This document shows, piece after piece, positions 44,723-53,924 of a stretch of DNA of 64,000 bases. Position 1 is the stretch's first letter. Every line of letters starts with the position of its first letter. Under the pieces are notes generated by a model. The model did not search any database. It saw only the letters and a list, made by a program, of their open reading frames with translations, and was not told where the DNA came from. This stretch comes from Ornithinimicrobium cavernae (lineage in GTDB: Bacteria > Actinomycetota > Actinomycetes > Actinomycetales > Dermatophilaceae): positions 124,001 to 188,000 of the forward strand of contig NZ_QDDJ01000004.1 of assembly GCF_003121625.1 (NCBI RefSeq). Direction: 5' to 3'. The position numbers and the translations under genes are program-made.

Positions 44723-45011
44723 AGCGCCAGCCCACGAAGTTCTGTGCCGACGGCGGCAATCGGCGGCCTGACGCTTTTCCGCCAGCAGGCAGACACAACA
44801 CGACAGCCACAGACCGTCGTCGCCCCGCCCGCCGGGGCCCCACCCCGCCGGTGACCACCCACACGACTCGTCGGGCTGGTGCGCAGCCCGTTGGACATCG
44901 ATGAGGTTTCACGGTGCCCTGTGGTGACCTGCCGCCGGGTCGCTGGCCCTCGCCTGCAGAGTTAGAGTCCCTAGGTGCGTGGCTGTGTAGGTACTGCAGG
45001 AGGTGTCGACG

Positions 45012-46517
45012 ATGACTGTGACGGACCCTGGCTGGGTGGACACTGACAGTTTCAGGCCGAACCGTGGCCAGTTCCCGATCCGCGTTGAACAACATCTGAA
45101 CCGCTTTGTGAGCTTCCATTTGCCTGGCGTCACCACTGTGACGAGCGCCACGCGCTACTACGCACTGCATGGCCTCACCGCCTATGTGGTCGCTGAGGAG
45201 GCTTTAGATGAGCCCGCCGCGGTAAACATACTCCGTAGAAGTGAAGCGCTACTTGCGTACGTAACCCATGTTCACGAACAGGAGTTGGGCTCGGAGCATC
45301 CGTGGTCGCCGGCGCCACACGGTATCGACAAGATCCGGACTCACGCTGTGACAGCAGAAGGAGTTGACCTCAGTAAGGCTGCCGAGCACTACGCAGAGGC
45401 CAAATGGGCCTTCTTGAATCCGTATCGTGGCTCGGAGATGTTCCTAGACATTCTGCAGAGATCCGGAGGGTTCAAGCCCGGGGAACGCTTCGACCCAGCT
45501 GCTGCCAGGTCGGTCCTAGTTCCCCTCCTTGAGACCGCCAGATCCCAGGACGCGGTCTCAAGGGAGCAGGCCGCCGCGTTATCGGCGGCGTGTCTGTGCA
45601 CGACGTCGAACCAGATGGACGGCGCATGGCTTGCCGAGCTTCTCTCCGGGGATAAGACGGCGTCTACTGACCCGAAGAACGTGTCAGCAGGACGGCTGCT
45701 TTGGGAGTTCGGTCACCTGACGGCGGTCGCGACCCAGGTCGGCGACGTGACGGATGCCTCTGCGCTGTCGCGTCTGATCATGTTTGACCCCGAACTAGCG
45801 CAACACCCTGCACTCTTGGGGCAGGTCGCACCCGAGCGGTGGCGGGGAGCGCTGTTTCGCAAGGAGTCTGTCTGGGCGCTGCGGCTGATCTGGCACAAGA
45901 TCAGCAACCTTGTTGAGGGAGCGAGTTATGTCGCTGACCTCATGGCGGCCTTCGCAGATCTCCTGCCTGATTCCGACACGGTCGGTTCCTTTCGTGGCAA
46001 GTTGCCACACCACCTCCGGAAGGACGGTGGACCGCGCGAGGCTGAGCGCGAACTGGAGGACCGCACCGATGTCGAGCGATGGCTAGGAACATTGATGCTC
46101 GGCGCCGCACGGCTGCCGAACCTGTCTGAGCAGGAACTCCAAGGCTTCCGAGCTGCTCGGGAGCACGAAGCGGGTCAGTGGGACGAGTTGAGCCCTGGGT
46201 GGTTTCAGGAACTCCTGGAGCTCAATGCGGACATGTCCTTGCGAGACTTTGGTGTCCTACTGGCCCGACAGATGATAAACCGCTCTCAGCGGGTTGCACT
46301 TGGAAAGTCTCGGTTCCACGCGAAGACTCAGGTCTTCTCCTACCCTGCACGCCTTCATGTCCGTGACGGAGTTGCGGTCAGACTTTTCGGTGAGACAGCG
46401 CCGGAGCCTGCCACGCGCATACCTCAGTACTTGTCAATCGCGCGACAGGCAGGCATGTTTACCGTGAACAACGATGGCAAGTTCGCGGTTGGGAAGAACG
46501 GAGAACGCCTTGCCTGA
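45012..46517 (+). CDS. Unrecognised protein of the defence locus
   Basis: ATG 45012 lies 8 bases after AGGAGG. The 501-residue product matches no family I recognise. The N-terminal part has FPIRVEQHLNRFVSFHLPG, VTSATRYYALHGLTAYV and HPWSPAPHGIDKIRTHAV, followed by FLNPYRGSEMFLDILQRSGG. The rest is predicted helical, with MINRSQRVALGKSRFHAKTQ and a strand-rich end (YPARLHVRDGVAVRLFGE). No signal peptide, membrane segment or nucleotide-binding motif is visible. Its 3' end overlaps the PLD-like gene, and the pair starts 289 bp after mcrC, perhaps as a separate transcript. A sensor or adaptor for the PLD protein is a guess. Confidence 0.72.
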   Translation: MTVTDPGWVDTDSFRPNRGQFPIRVEQHLNRFVSFHLPGVTTVTSATRYYALHGLTAYVVAEEALDEPAAVNILRRSEALLAYVTHVHEQELGSEHPWSPAPHGIDKIRTHAVTAEGVDLSKAAEHYAEAKWAFLNPYRGSEMFLDILQRSGGFKPGERFDPAAARSVLVPLLETARSQDAVSREQAAALSAACLCTTSNQMDGAWLAELLSGDKTASTDPKNVSAGRLLWEFGHLTAVATQVGDVTDASALSRLIMFDPELAQHPALLGQVAPERWRGALFRKESVWALRLIWHKISNLVEGASYVADLMAAFADLLPDSDTVGSFRGKLPHHLRKDGGPREAERELEDRTDVERWLGTLMLGAARLPNLSEQELQGFRAAREHEAGQWDELSPGWFQELLELNADMSLRDFGVLLARQMINRSQRVALGKSRFHAKTQVFSYPARLHVRDGVAVRLFGETAPEPATRIPQYLSIARQAGMFTVNNDGKFAVGKNGERLA

Positions 46518-49170
46518 GGTGGTGTTCCACAGGGTTCCCAGCCTGCTCGGACCCATTCATCAAGAGGCCGCGACAGGCTCACGCGCCATGAGGGAGGCCC
46601 TCTTCCTGACCTTCGGGATGGACCTTGGCTTCTTCGAGCGACAACTCCTTGGACCAGTACGGTCCACCGGGGCGGCCGTCACGGTCATCGGCGATGCGCG
46701 CATGTTCACGCCGGACCCCCGCGAAGTCCGGTCAGCAGGCCGGGCTTACACACTTGGCCTGGCAGCAGCAAAGCGTGCATTCCACCCCAAGGTTACGGTG
46801 CTCGTTGGGCCGGAGCGGGCCCTAGTTGGGGTGGGGTCGGGAAATCTGTCAGTCGGTGGGTGGCACGGCAATGACGAGGTCCTCACCGTGGCACGGGCCA
46901 ACTTGAATGAGGGTGTGCCCAGGGTCGTAGCCGACCTTATCGAGGCTCTTGTCAGGCTGGCCGAACAGATTCCGATGGGCGGGCTCGCCGCTGAGGGAGT
47001 GAAGCGGACCGTCACTGAGTTGAAGAAGTTGGTGAGGAACACTCAGGTGATTGACACCGGCCACAGGTTGGTGGACTCCCTCACTGGTCCGATCGTGGAC
47101 CAGCTCCCCCAGGGACCGGTCTCCGCCCTGGAGGTAAGTGCACCCTTCTTCGACCCCCATGGTGCGGCGCTGGCGGAACTGGTCCGCAGATTCCAGCCTG
47201 AAGACGTGACTGTGCTGACACAACCAGGAAAGACCGTGATAGATCCGGAACCTATAATCCGGACGGCCAAGGAACTGGGAGTCAACGTCAGGTTCGAGCA
47301 GTTGGAGCGTGACGCTGTCAGCGGACCGTACCGGCATGGAAAAATCCTGACGGCTCTGCAGGGTCAAGAAACCTCCTGGTCCCTCGTGGGCAGCCCCAAC
47401 ATGTCAACTTCAGCTTTGACGTGCAGCGCGACGGGCGGCAATGTGGAGATCGCCGTCCTCATGGACGCCGGGATCTCACTCCTACCCACTCCCAGAGTTC
47501 GCGTTGCCGAAATTCCGGCCTTGGCACACGCAATCACTTCCCTCGAGGACTCCGCCCCACAAGTCACGGGACCCTTGCTGCTGGAGGCCCTAGCGGTCGA
47601 AGGAGGGCTCGAGATCACCCTGCTGACCGGTGGCACCTCAGACGTTCCGATTGAGGTCAGCCACTACGCAGGATCGCCTGAGCACTTCGAACTGCTGGGG
47701 ACCGTCCCGGCCGGTGCCACACAAGCGAGGTTCCCCGGTGACTTTCTTCCCGGCACGCGGTTTCGCGCAGGGGACAGTTTCCAAACCCTCGCCGACCGCC
47801 ACTCCGTCACCTCCCGTCTCCTCCCACTGGGCCGCGGCAAGCCCAACCAGGACGCATCGCTAAACCAGCTGTTTGCATCCGAGAGTCTCGCTGCGAACTG
47901 GATTAACGCACTCCAGTCCCTCGTGCACGGTGCGGGCGTAGAGTCCGGGAGCTCCGGAACGAAGGCACACGCACAGGATGCCGCGAGCGACAGCACGTAC
48001 TGGGCACACCTGGACGACCCTGAGCAGTGGGCCGCCTACGCCCAGGAGTCGGTAGCCAAGCTCGGGCTACCCATGTTTGAACTGGCTGCTGGAACCACAG
48101 TCAAAACAACGGTCGGAGCGACCCTGCCCGTCGGCACCTTGGCCTGGGACGACACCTTCGATGACGATGGCGCAGACGATTTCGAGGGCGAGGAAACTGC
48201 CGAAGAGACCACAGATGTCTCAGGAGACCAGGATTCAGTGGGCTCTCAGGCGGAGATGTCGCCCGGGCAGCAGGCTCGCTACCGAGGATGGATCGGCAAG
48301 ATCGTCGGGCTCGTTCCGCATCTCGGACCGTTTGAGCGCATCTCGATGGTCCAGCTGACTATCACCGCTTCACTACTCCCCTTCTGGTCTACCGACCGGG
48401 GTGCGTCCGGGTGGTTCGAACCACTCAGGACCGCGCTGGAGGGGCTGGCCGGCGAGGAATGGCCAGTGCAGGTGCGAGACCGGATCGCCGCCGCAGCATG
48501 TGTCGGGCTCTATCGCCTCAGAACTGCGGTCCCGCCAGATGAACGGGGCACGCATGCAGAGCAATTCAAGACCACTCTGCGACACCTAGGGCCACTTGTG
48601 GAAGCCGCTCAGCTTCCGGCGATTGAGGACATCCTGCACCTCCTTGACGAGGCGACGTTAGTAGCCCGCTCCGCGGAAGAGGTGAAGTCCGAACTGACCG
48701 AGCTACTGCAGGTGGGCCCGGAGGGCACCCTGACTCGTGTCATCGAGAGCAACCTCCCAGGCGTGGACCGGGCCACATGGACTGCCTCCAAGCACCTGGT
48801 CCTCGACGGCGACTTCACCAACGCAAAAACAACAGCAGCACAAGTGCTGACGTATGCCAAGGGCCTTGCCGACCTAGTGCTTGCGGTCAACTCCAGCAAC
48901 GGGAGTTGGACCGTTGTAGTCCGCGCTGCATCTACTCTGGCTGTGATCGAAGGCGGGCAAGGTGAAACGACCTATCGCGCTTATGACACTGGACGCCTGA
49001 TCATCAACCCCTATGCCCCACTGACCGACCCCCAACGCGCACAGCAAGCACGAATCAGCAAACCTCCCTTCGCCACCCCCGGCCCCGAGGTACGCGAAAT
49101 CCTCGACCGGTTCGACATTCAAGCAGTGCCTATCACCGCTCCGACGGCAGTCGCGCTCAAGGCGCCCTGA
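46510..49170 (+). CDS. Large phospholipase D-family protein (DrmC-like chemistry, much longer)
   Basis: The predicted start is TTG 46510, 8 bases after a GGAG site and overlapping the previous stop; ATG 46474 lacks a ribosome site. The ~886-residue protein has two HKD-type motifs: FHPKVTVLVGPERALVGVGS then NLSVGGW (~95), and YRHGKIL (~275) then LVGSPNMSTSAL. HxK plus SGN/SPN is the PLD nuclease pattern, and two copies can form one active site in a single chain. An acidic stretch (~555-580, DDTFDDDGADD) separates this from a helical C-terminal region. DISARM uses a much shorter PLD protein (DrmC), so this may replace it or be an independent effector. Confidence 0.75.
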   Translation: MPEVVFHRVPSLLGPIHQEAATGSRAMREALFLTFGMDLGFFERQLLGPVRSTGAAVTVIGDARMFTPDPREVRSAGRAYTLGLAAAKRAFHPKVTVLVGPERALVGVGSGNLSVGGWHGNDEVLTVARANLNEGVPRVVADLIEALVRLAEQIPMGGLAAEGVKRTVTELKKLVRNTQVIDTGHRLVDSLTGPIVDQLPQGPVSALEVSAPFFDPHGAALAELVRRFQPEDVTVLTQPGKTVIDPEPIIRTAKELGVNVRFEQLERDAVSGPYRHGKILTALQGQETSWSLVGSPNMSTSALTCSATGGNVEIAVLMDAGISLLPTPRVRVAEIPALAHAITSLEDSAPQVTGPLLLEALAVEGGLEITLLTGGTSDVPIEVSHYAGSPEHFELLGTVPAGATQARFPGDFLPGTRFRAGDSFQTLADRHSVTSRLLPLGRGKPNQDASLNQLFASESLAANWINALQSLVHGAGVESGSSGTKAHAQDAASDSTYWAHLDDPEQWAAYAQESVAKLGLPMFELAAGTTVKTTVGATLPVGTLAWDDTFDDDGADDFEGEETAEETTDVSGDQDSVGSQAEMSPGQQARYRGWIGKIVGLVPHLGPFERISMVQLTITASLLPFWSTDRGASGWFEPLRTALEGLAGEEWPVQVRDRIAAAACVGLYRLRTAVPPDERGTHAEQFKTTLRHLGPLVEAAQLPAIEDILHLLDEATLVARSAEEVKSELTELLQVGPEGTLTRVIESNLPGVDRATWTASKHLVLDGDFTNAKTTAAQVLTYAKGLADLVLAVNSSNGSWTVVVRAASTLAVIEGGQGETTYRAYDTGRLIINPYAPLTDPQRAQQARISKPPFATPGPEVREILDRFDIQAVPITAPTAVALKAP

Positions 49171-49488
49171 TCGCTCGACGGTTGAGTTCAAGCAGGCAGT
49201 GCGCCGGATGAAGGGGGCGGCACGACGACGGCCGCGCACTAACCGCGGCGCAGGACCGGCGGGTGCCGGTGCTTGGCCGCGCGCGGCATGCAGCATGGCA
49301 AGGCGACCACCACCACGCGTGGTGCGCTCCCCCGTCTCGACGAGGAAGCCCTCAGCAGTGGTGACCTTGCGGTGTCGTCGGGAGCGGCTCGAGCGGGTCG
49401 CCTCCTGTTTCCAGCCATGGCAAGACATCTGCTGGCGGGGGAGGGGCAGCTGGCGTCGAGTTGGGACCTGCGCTGGATGGCCAATGGC
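49171..49488. other. Gene-free stretch after the defence locus
   Basis: In 318 bp no gene can be supported. The open frames on both strands lack start signals and family features. The sequence is GC-rich and may be remnant coding DNA. Confidence 0.35.
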
Positions 49489-49767
49489 TTACATTCTCGC
49501 CACCAAAGCGTTCGACACGAGCTCGACGAGTTCGTTGGGCCTGTTGGTGCTGCCGAGCACACCGCTCCCGACTCCTTCGGCCGTGGCATGCCCGGAGACG
49601 GCAAGAAGGAATACACAAACTACGCACAGCGAGGCCACTGCAAACCGCACGAACTGTTTAAGGGCTTTGGTGCGGCTCTTCCGGCTGGCTAGGCACATAA
49701 AGCATGCCAGCAACGCCCCTAGGATGAGCGTGAACACCACAGTCACCACAAGATCAACCGTAGACAC
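49489..49767 (-). CDS. Small protein with two predicted membrane helices
   Basis: GTG 49767 is preceded by TTTGGAGGA at 4-5 bases, and the 92-residue product has two hydrophobic stretches: DLVVTVVFTLILGALLACF (~5-25) and FVRFAVASLCVVCVFLLAVS (~40-60), joined by a basic loop (RKSRTKALK). A longer frame reaches ATG 49914 but without a ribosome site. No family is recognised. It lies just past the defence locus in the opposite direction; two-helix membrane proteins can be abortive-infection effectors or toxins, but nothing here proves that. Confidence 0.45.
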   Translation of the reverse strand: MSTVDLVVTVVFTLILGALLACFMCLASRKSRTKALKQFVRFAVASLCVVCVFLLAVSGHATAEGVGSGVLGSTNRPNELVELVSNALVARM

Positions 49768-50048
49768 GAGTCCTCCAAAGAGGCCTACCAGTTCCGTTGG
49801 AGCCCTGCGCGGGTCGCTATACGCGCGGACGGGGCGGGTTGGCCTTCGTTGGTGGTTACCTTGTCTACTTCTGTGGAACGGGTGTTTAGGCTCCGCTTCA
49901 AGCATAGCGCGCACCTAGTGAGGCCGCTGTTGCGACACGGCCGCCGTCCAGGGACGAATCAGCCCCAGCGACGGAAACCATAGCCCCGCGGCTCACAGGG
50001 GCAGCAGGTCCCCTTCACCCTTGAGGGCACACGTTGTGCAACCGCTCT
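49768..50048. other. Upstream region of the small membrane protein and spacer
   Basis: There is no supported gene in 281 bp. The stretch must contain the leftward promoter for the small membrane protein. A stretch at ~49855-49910 is AT-richer than the surroundings, but no consensus promoter was identified. Confidence 0.35.
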
Positions 50049-50649
50049 TCAGCGGAGGGCGTCGGGCATCGCCCTCTGCACGATCTCGCGCATCGGCGGC
50101 CCCACCTCCAACTGGGACAGCACCGCGAGCCACCCAGCCAGACCCGCTGGAGCACACACTGCGCCGGCAGTTTGAAGGTCAAGCCGACGTGGAAGCCCTC
50201 GGCGCGCAGGCCCTGCAGGTCGGCGAACATCTCGCGCATCCAGTCCCGGCTGAAGGTGAACACCCCCGCCTGTAGCGGTCCCAGGCAGCGGTCGGGTAGG
50301 GCGCGGACCGCCTCAGCGTCCGCGGCTGCCGACACGCGCACGAATCGCTCACCCCGCTCAGCCCGTCGGGCAGGTCGTCTTGGCCCGCGAGGGCAAGACG
50401 CCAACGAGAGCGACCAGGGCAGTGGTGACGGCGAGCACGACGTAGCCGCTCCAGTGGATGATGCGCCGGACGGTAGGCGACGGTGGCCTCGCCGGGGTCC
50501 ACGGTCGCTCCCGTGCTCGCGTCCCACAGCAGCCAGCCTCCGCTGGAGTCTCCGACGCTCGTCGTCGCCTCCAGCGGGACAGGGCACAGTGGCAGCGATG
50601 CGCAGTCCGCAAGGGCCGGGGGTGAGCTCGCAGAGGCCGGGTCCAGCAC
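50049..50649 (-). pseudogene. Decayed minus-strand coding remnants
   Basis: Two stretches look like broken genes. At ~50650-50358 a frame reading GGWLLWDASTGATVDPGEA continues, only after a one-base shift near 50470, into a membrane segment (SGYVVLAVTTALVALVGVL) and a stop. At ~50340-50049 the frame PLQAGVFTFSRDWMREMFAD continues, after a shift near 50135, into VLSQLEVGPPMREIVQRAM and a stop. Neither is recognised. Coherent protein-like segments joined by frameshifts support decay rather than chance, but this is a reading by eye. Confidence 0.33.
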
Positions 50650-50687
50650 CTGCCCTGGCTCTCCGGTTAGTGCTGCGCCAGCACGAT

Positions 50688-50995
50688 GAGAACAGCTCGT
50701 GGGAGTGGACCCACGCCTGCATCAACACGCTGATCGAGCACCAGGAGCAGAGCTACAGTTAGGTCTTCCGCTACCTCGGCGCCAACCTAGACGTCATCGA
50801 GGTCGGCACCCATCTTGGTGTGCGCGCCAACTCGTCGCCACGCTATGCGCCAGCGGCGGTCTGCTCGGCGATGGCGGCCTACTCCGCCTCGCTGTCCTCG
50901 CTGCGCGGGACCGTCGCACGCGGTGAGGATGTGGAGTCGCGCGGAAGAACTCTGCCTACACCGCCGCGCAGTGGGGAAAGGCCGCCAAGAACTGA
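50688..50995 (+). pseudogene. 3' fragment of a second vWA-protein gene
   Basis: The stretch aligns closely with the last ~310 bp of the intact vWA gene at 55568-56230: it begins GAGAACAGCTCG as at 55921, and ends GCCGCCAAGAACTGA as the intact gene ends GCTGCCAAGAGGTGA. Damage includes a TGG-to-TAG nonsense change (50760-50762) and small indels near 50935. No 5' part is attached. A separate short match to the 5' region lies at 51756-51793. Confidence 0.85.
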
Positions 50996-51044
50996 GCCGC
51001 AGGCGCACCCACGCCGGCGTGGGTGGCTCCCACAGTGGGCATCC

Positions 51045-51548
51045 CTACGTGCGGCGCACCTGCGCGTCCTTCCCAGTCACCGCCGAGATGTCGCTCTCGG
51101 CAGTCGACATCAGCAGGTCTGCCAGGTGCCGGAGGGCGCGGGCGACGGCAACCTCGTCCCCGATCTCTGGAACCGCCCGGTCCTGCGGAGCCCGGTGGCT
51201 CCACCCTGACGCCACCAGATGCTCCGGTGAGTCCGCCACCAGCACCGCCCGGGCGTCGGTGTCGTCCTCGGTCTCGAAGATCGACACCCGGACGGTCCAT
51301 TCGCGCGCGTGCGGGCTGGCAGTGGATCCTGCCACGGCCTCCTGTGCCTTGTCTCCCTCGCCCGATGGGGACAGCTTCAGCACGGTCCCCGGTCCGGGAT
51401 AGATCAAACCCGTGTGGCCGTCCGACCACTCGACAACATACGGCGGACCTCCGTCCTCGCCGCGCACCTCGACGACCCGACCGTCCTGGGTGGGATCCCC
51501 GACACGTTTGCCGGCCAACACGATGTGGTCACCCTGACTCGCCCTCAT
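51045..51548 (-). CDS. DUF1918-DUF1876 two-domain protein
   Basis: ATG 51548 follows CAGGAGGCC. The 167-residue protein joins two actinobacterial domains usually seen separately. Residues 1-~60 are DUF1918 (GDHIVLAGKRVGDPTQDGR, YVVEWSDGHTGLIYPGPG), an SH3-like small barrel. Residues ~80-160 are DUF1876 (WTVRVSIFETEDDTDARAV, LVASGWSHRAP, VARALRHLADLL), a dsRBD-like fold. Functions are unknown; members are often stress- or dormancy-associated. It stands alone. Confidence 0.85.
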   Translation of the reverse strand: MRASQGDHIVLAGKRVGDPTQDGRVVEVRGEDGGPPYVVEWSDGHTGLIYPGPGTVLKLSPSGEGDKAQEAVAGSTASPHAREWTVRVSIFETEDDTDARAVLVADSPEHLVASGWSHRAPQDRAVPEIGDEVAVARALRHLADLLMSTAESDISAVTGKDAQVRRT

Positions 51549-51755
51549 CACGGCCTCCTGACGACTCTCACGTCTTCCTGCGCGGGCTCGGCGCAGGCGT
51601 TGTTTCCCGTAGTCCCAGTGTCCTCCGCCTTGGTGTCGACCGGAAGGGGCTCGGACAGCTGAGCTCGCGTCCCCGCCGAGCGCGGCACGATCAGCCAGCC
51701 CCACGGCATACGGCAGCGATCATCGGGCCGACACCGAGGGGACACGACCCCGGGG

Positions 51756-51793
51756 CCCACCATCAAGAGCGACGTCGAGGGCGGCGACGCCGC
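51756..51793 (+). pseudogene. Short 5'-region fragment of a vWA-protein gene
   Basis: CCACCATCAAGAGCGACGTC and the next ~18 bases match the intact vWA gene around 55625-55665 with few differences. It is isolated, lies after rather than before the 3' fragment at 50688, and is cut off by the DUF429 gene. The order suggests rearrangement during decay of a paralogue. Confidence 0.6.
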
Positions 51794-51813
51794 CGTTTTC
51801 CTAGGGTGTGCCC

Positions 51814-52590
51814 ATGGATGAGGTGACCTGGGGACTCGATCTCTCGACCGACCCCCACAAGTGCGCGGCGGTGGCCATCCGCTGGCACCCCGACCGGGCT
51901 GAGATCGTCGCCGTCAGAACTCCTTTGAGACCAGGGGAGATCGTTGATCTCATCGCCAGCGAGACCGGGCCGTTCGCGGTCGATGTCCCCTTCGGGTGGC
52001 CCGACACCTTTGTGCAGTTCCTGGCAGAGCACCAGCAGGGCGCTCAGCAGCCCCCAGGAGATCGGGACGCCTGGCGCATCTCGACCCTGGCCCGACGGCT
52101 CACCGACGAGCGCTTGCGACACATCGCCCTCCCCCTGCCCGCCTCGTTTGACCGGCTGGGCAGGACCGCTGTGATGTGGTCAGCCATCGAGCACGATCTT
52201 CGCGCTCAGGGTGTCGTCATCGACCGTTCCGGCACGACGGGTCGTGTCTGCGAGACCTACCCCAAGGCGCTTCAGGTGTCGTGGGGGCTGGGCAAGGTGA
52301 AGCTGAGCCTGGATCTCCTGCGGGCCGCGTTTCCCTTCCTCGAGGTGCCCGAGGCCATGGCTGGCCGTCTGGCCACGGACGACGCCAGGGACGCCGTCGT
52401 TTGCTCGCTGGCGGCCCGGGCCCGCGAGCTCGGACTCACTGACCTGCCTGCCGCCGAGGAGTTGGACCAGGCCCGGCGCGAGGGGTGGATCCACATCACT
52501 TCCGTCAGCCCGTCAGGCCTGCTGAGGTCTGCTCCGAGCGGCAGGCCGGCAATGTCGGGACCAACCCCGCGAAGCATCTCGGGCGCGTGA
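51814..52590 (+). CDS. DUF429 family protein
   Basis: ATG 51814 has CTAGGG 7 bases upstream (GTG 51808 is an alternative). The 258-residue product begins WGLDLSTDPHKCAAVAI, has FAVDVPFGWPD, TLARRLTDERLR, CETYPKALQVSWGL, and DDARDAVVCSLAARARELG. These are DUF429 hallmarks, an RNase H-like nuclease fold with conserved acidic residues (Asp in GLDLS, Asp in VDVPFG, Asp-Asp in DDARDA). The last ~25 residues appear unconserved. Biological role is unknown. Expression is apparently independent. Confidence 0.8.
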   Translation: MDEVTWGLDLSTDPHKCAAVAIRWHPDRAEIVAVRTPLRPGEIVDLIASETGPFAVDVPFGWPDTFVQFLAEHQQGAQQPPGDRDAWRISTLARRLTDERLRHIALPLPASFDRLGRTAVMWSAIEHDLRAQGVVIDRSGTTGRVCETYPKALQVSWGLGKVKLSLDLLRAAFPFLEVPEAMAGRLATDDARDAVVCSLAARARELGLTDLPAAEELDQARREGWIHITSVSPSGLLRSAPSGRPAMSGPTPRSISGA

Positions 52591-52639
52591 CGGATCCCGC
52601 TGCTACAGTCGCCGATCACAGCGCGAGAGGCGGGCGACC

Positions 52640-53902
52640 ATGAGTCAGTCGGGTGCAGGTGCGATCGTCATCCAGGGTGCGCGCGTCTTCGACGGAGAGG
52701 CCTTCCTGGAGGGCACACCGGATGTCGTGATCGAGGGTGGCGTGATCACCGCGGTCGGGGCGGGCGCGGCCAGCCGGCTCCACACCGGCTCGGGAACCGT
52801 CGCCGACGGCGTCGAGGTCGTCGACGCGACCGGGCACACGCTGACACCCGGGTTCATTGACGCTCACGTCCACCTGATGGTGCAGAACATCGGTGGTCTG
52901 GACACCATCCTCAAGCCGTTCTCGCTGCCCTTCTACGAGTCGGTCGGCTACATGGAGCGCACCCTGCGCGCGGGCATCACCACCGCCCGCGACGCCGGCG
53001 GCGCCGACCTCGGGCTGAAGACCGCGCAGGCGACCGGGCTCGTGGCCGGCCCGCGGCTGCGGATCTCGGTCAACATCATCGGGCAGACCGGCGGGCACGG
53101 CGATCACATGCTGCCCTCGGGCCTCGAGATGCCGCTGTTCGGGCCGCACCCGGGCATCCCCTCCGGCGTCGCCGACGGGCCGGACGAGGTGCGCAAGGCG
53201 ACCCGGATGATGTTCCGGGCCGGGGCCGACCAGATCAAGATCTGCACGACCGGCGGTGTGCTCAGCCCGACCGACGACCCGCGGCACTCCCAGATGACCC
53301 TGGACGAGATCCGGGCCGTCGTGGCGGAGGCCGAGGCGCAGGAGTCCTACGTCCTGGCCCACGCCCAGGGCGCCGCCGGGATCCGCAACGCCATCCTCGG
53401 CGGGGTCCGCTCGATCGAGCACGGCATCTATCTCGACGACGAGACCATCCAGCTCATGCTGGACCACGACGTCGCCCTGGTCCCGACCCTGGTGGCGCCG
53501 CTGTCCGTGCTGAGGACGAGCGAGTCCGGCCGCACCATGAACGAGAGGGTGCTGGCCAAGGCCGTCGCGGTGGTCGAGATCCACAAGGCGGCCATCTCCC
53601 GGGCGGTGTCAGCCGGCGTGCGGGTCGTGTTCGGCACCGACACCGGGGTCGGCACCCACGGCGAGAACCTGGCCGAGTTCGCCCTGCTCGCCGAGTGCGG
53701 GATGTCGCTCGAGGGGGTCCTCACCGCGGCCACCTCGGCGTCGGCACAGCTGGTGGCGCCGGACCTCAAGCTCGGACGCGTGGCGCAGGAGCACGTGGCC
53801 GACCTCGTCCTGCTCGACCGGGAGCTCACCTCCACCGCAGACCTCACCGACATCGACCAGGCCGTGACCGCGGTCTTCCAGGACGGTGCCCGAGTGCTCT
53901 GA
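52640..53902 (+). CDS. Metal-dependent amidohydrolase (imidazolonepropionase/prolidase-like)
   Basis: This 420-residue protein starts at ATG 52640 behind GAGAGGCGGG. GFIDAHVHLMV is the HxH metal motif, DQIKICTTGGVLSP contains the probable carbamylated lysine bridging two metals, AHAQGAAGIRNAI and RSIEHGIYLDDET supply the two His ligands, and VFGTDTGVGTHGENLAEF the catalytic Asp. This is the subtype III amidohydrolase pattern seen in Xaa-Pro/Xaa-Arg dipeptidases and ochratoxinase-like enzymes; the exact substrate is open. The membrane carrier gene begins 22 bp downstream, so the pair probably imports and hydrolyses one compound. Confidence 0.87.
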   Translation: MSQSGAGAIVIQGARVFDGEAFLEGTPDVVIEGGVITAVGAGAASRLHTGSGTVADGVEVVDATGHTLTPGFIDAHVHLMVQNIGGLDTILKPFSLPFYESVGYMERTLRAGITTARDAGGADLGLKTAQATGLVAGPRLRISVNIIGQTGGHGDHMLPSGLEMPLFGPHPGIPSGVADGPDEVRKATRMMFRAGADQIKICTTGGVLSPTDDPRHSQMTLDEIRAVVAEAEAQESYVLAHAQGAAGIRNAILGGVRSIEHGIYLDDETIQLMLDHDVALVPTLVAPLSVLRTSESGRTMNERVLAKAVAVVEIHKAAISRAVSAGVRVVFGTDTGVGTHGENLAEFALLAECGMSLEGVLTAATSASAQLVAPDLKLGRVAQEHVADLVLLDRELTSTADLTDIDQAVTAVFQDGARVL

Positions 53903-53924
53903 CCCTGCTCCGAAAGGCCGTGCC

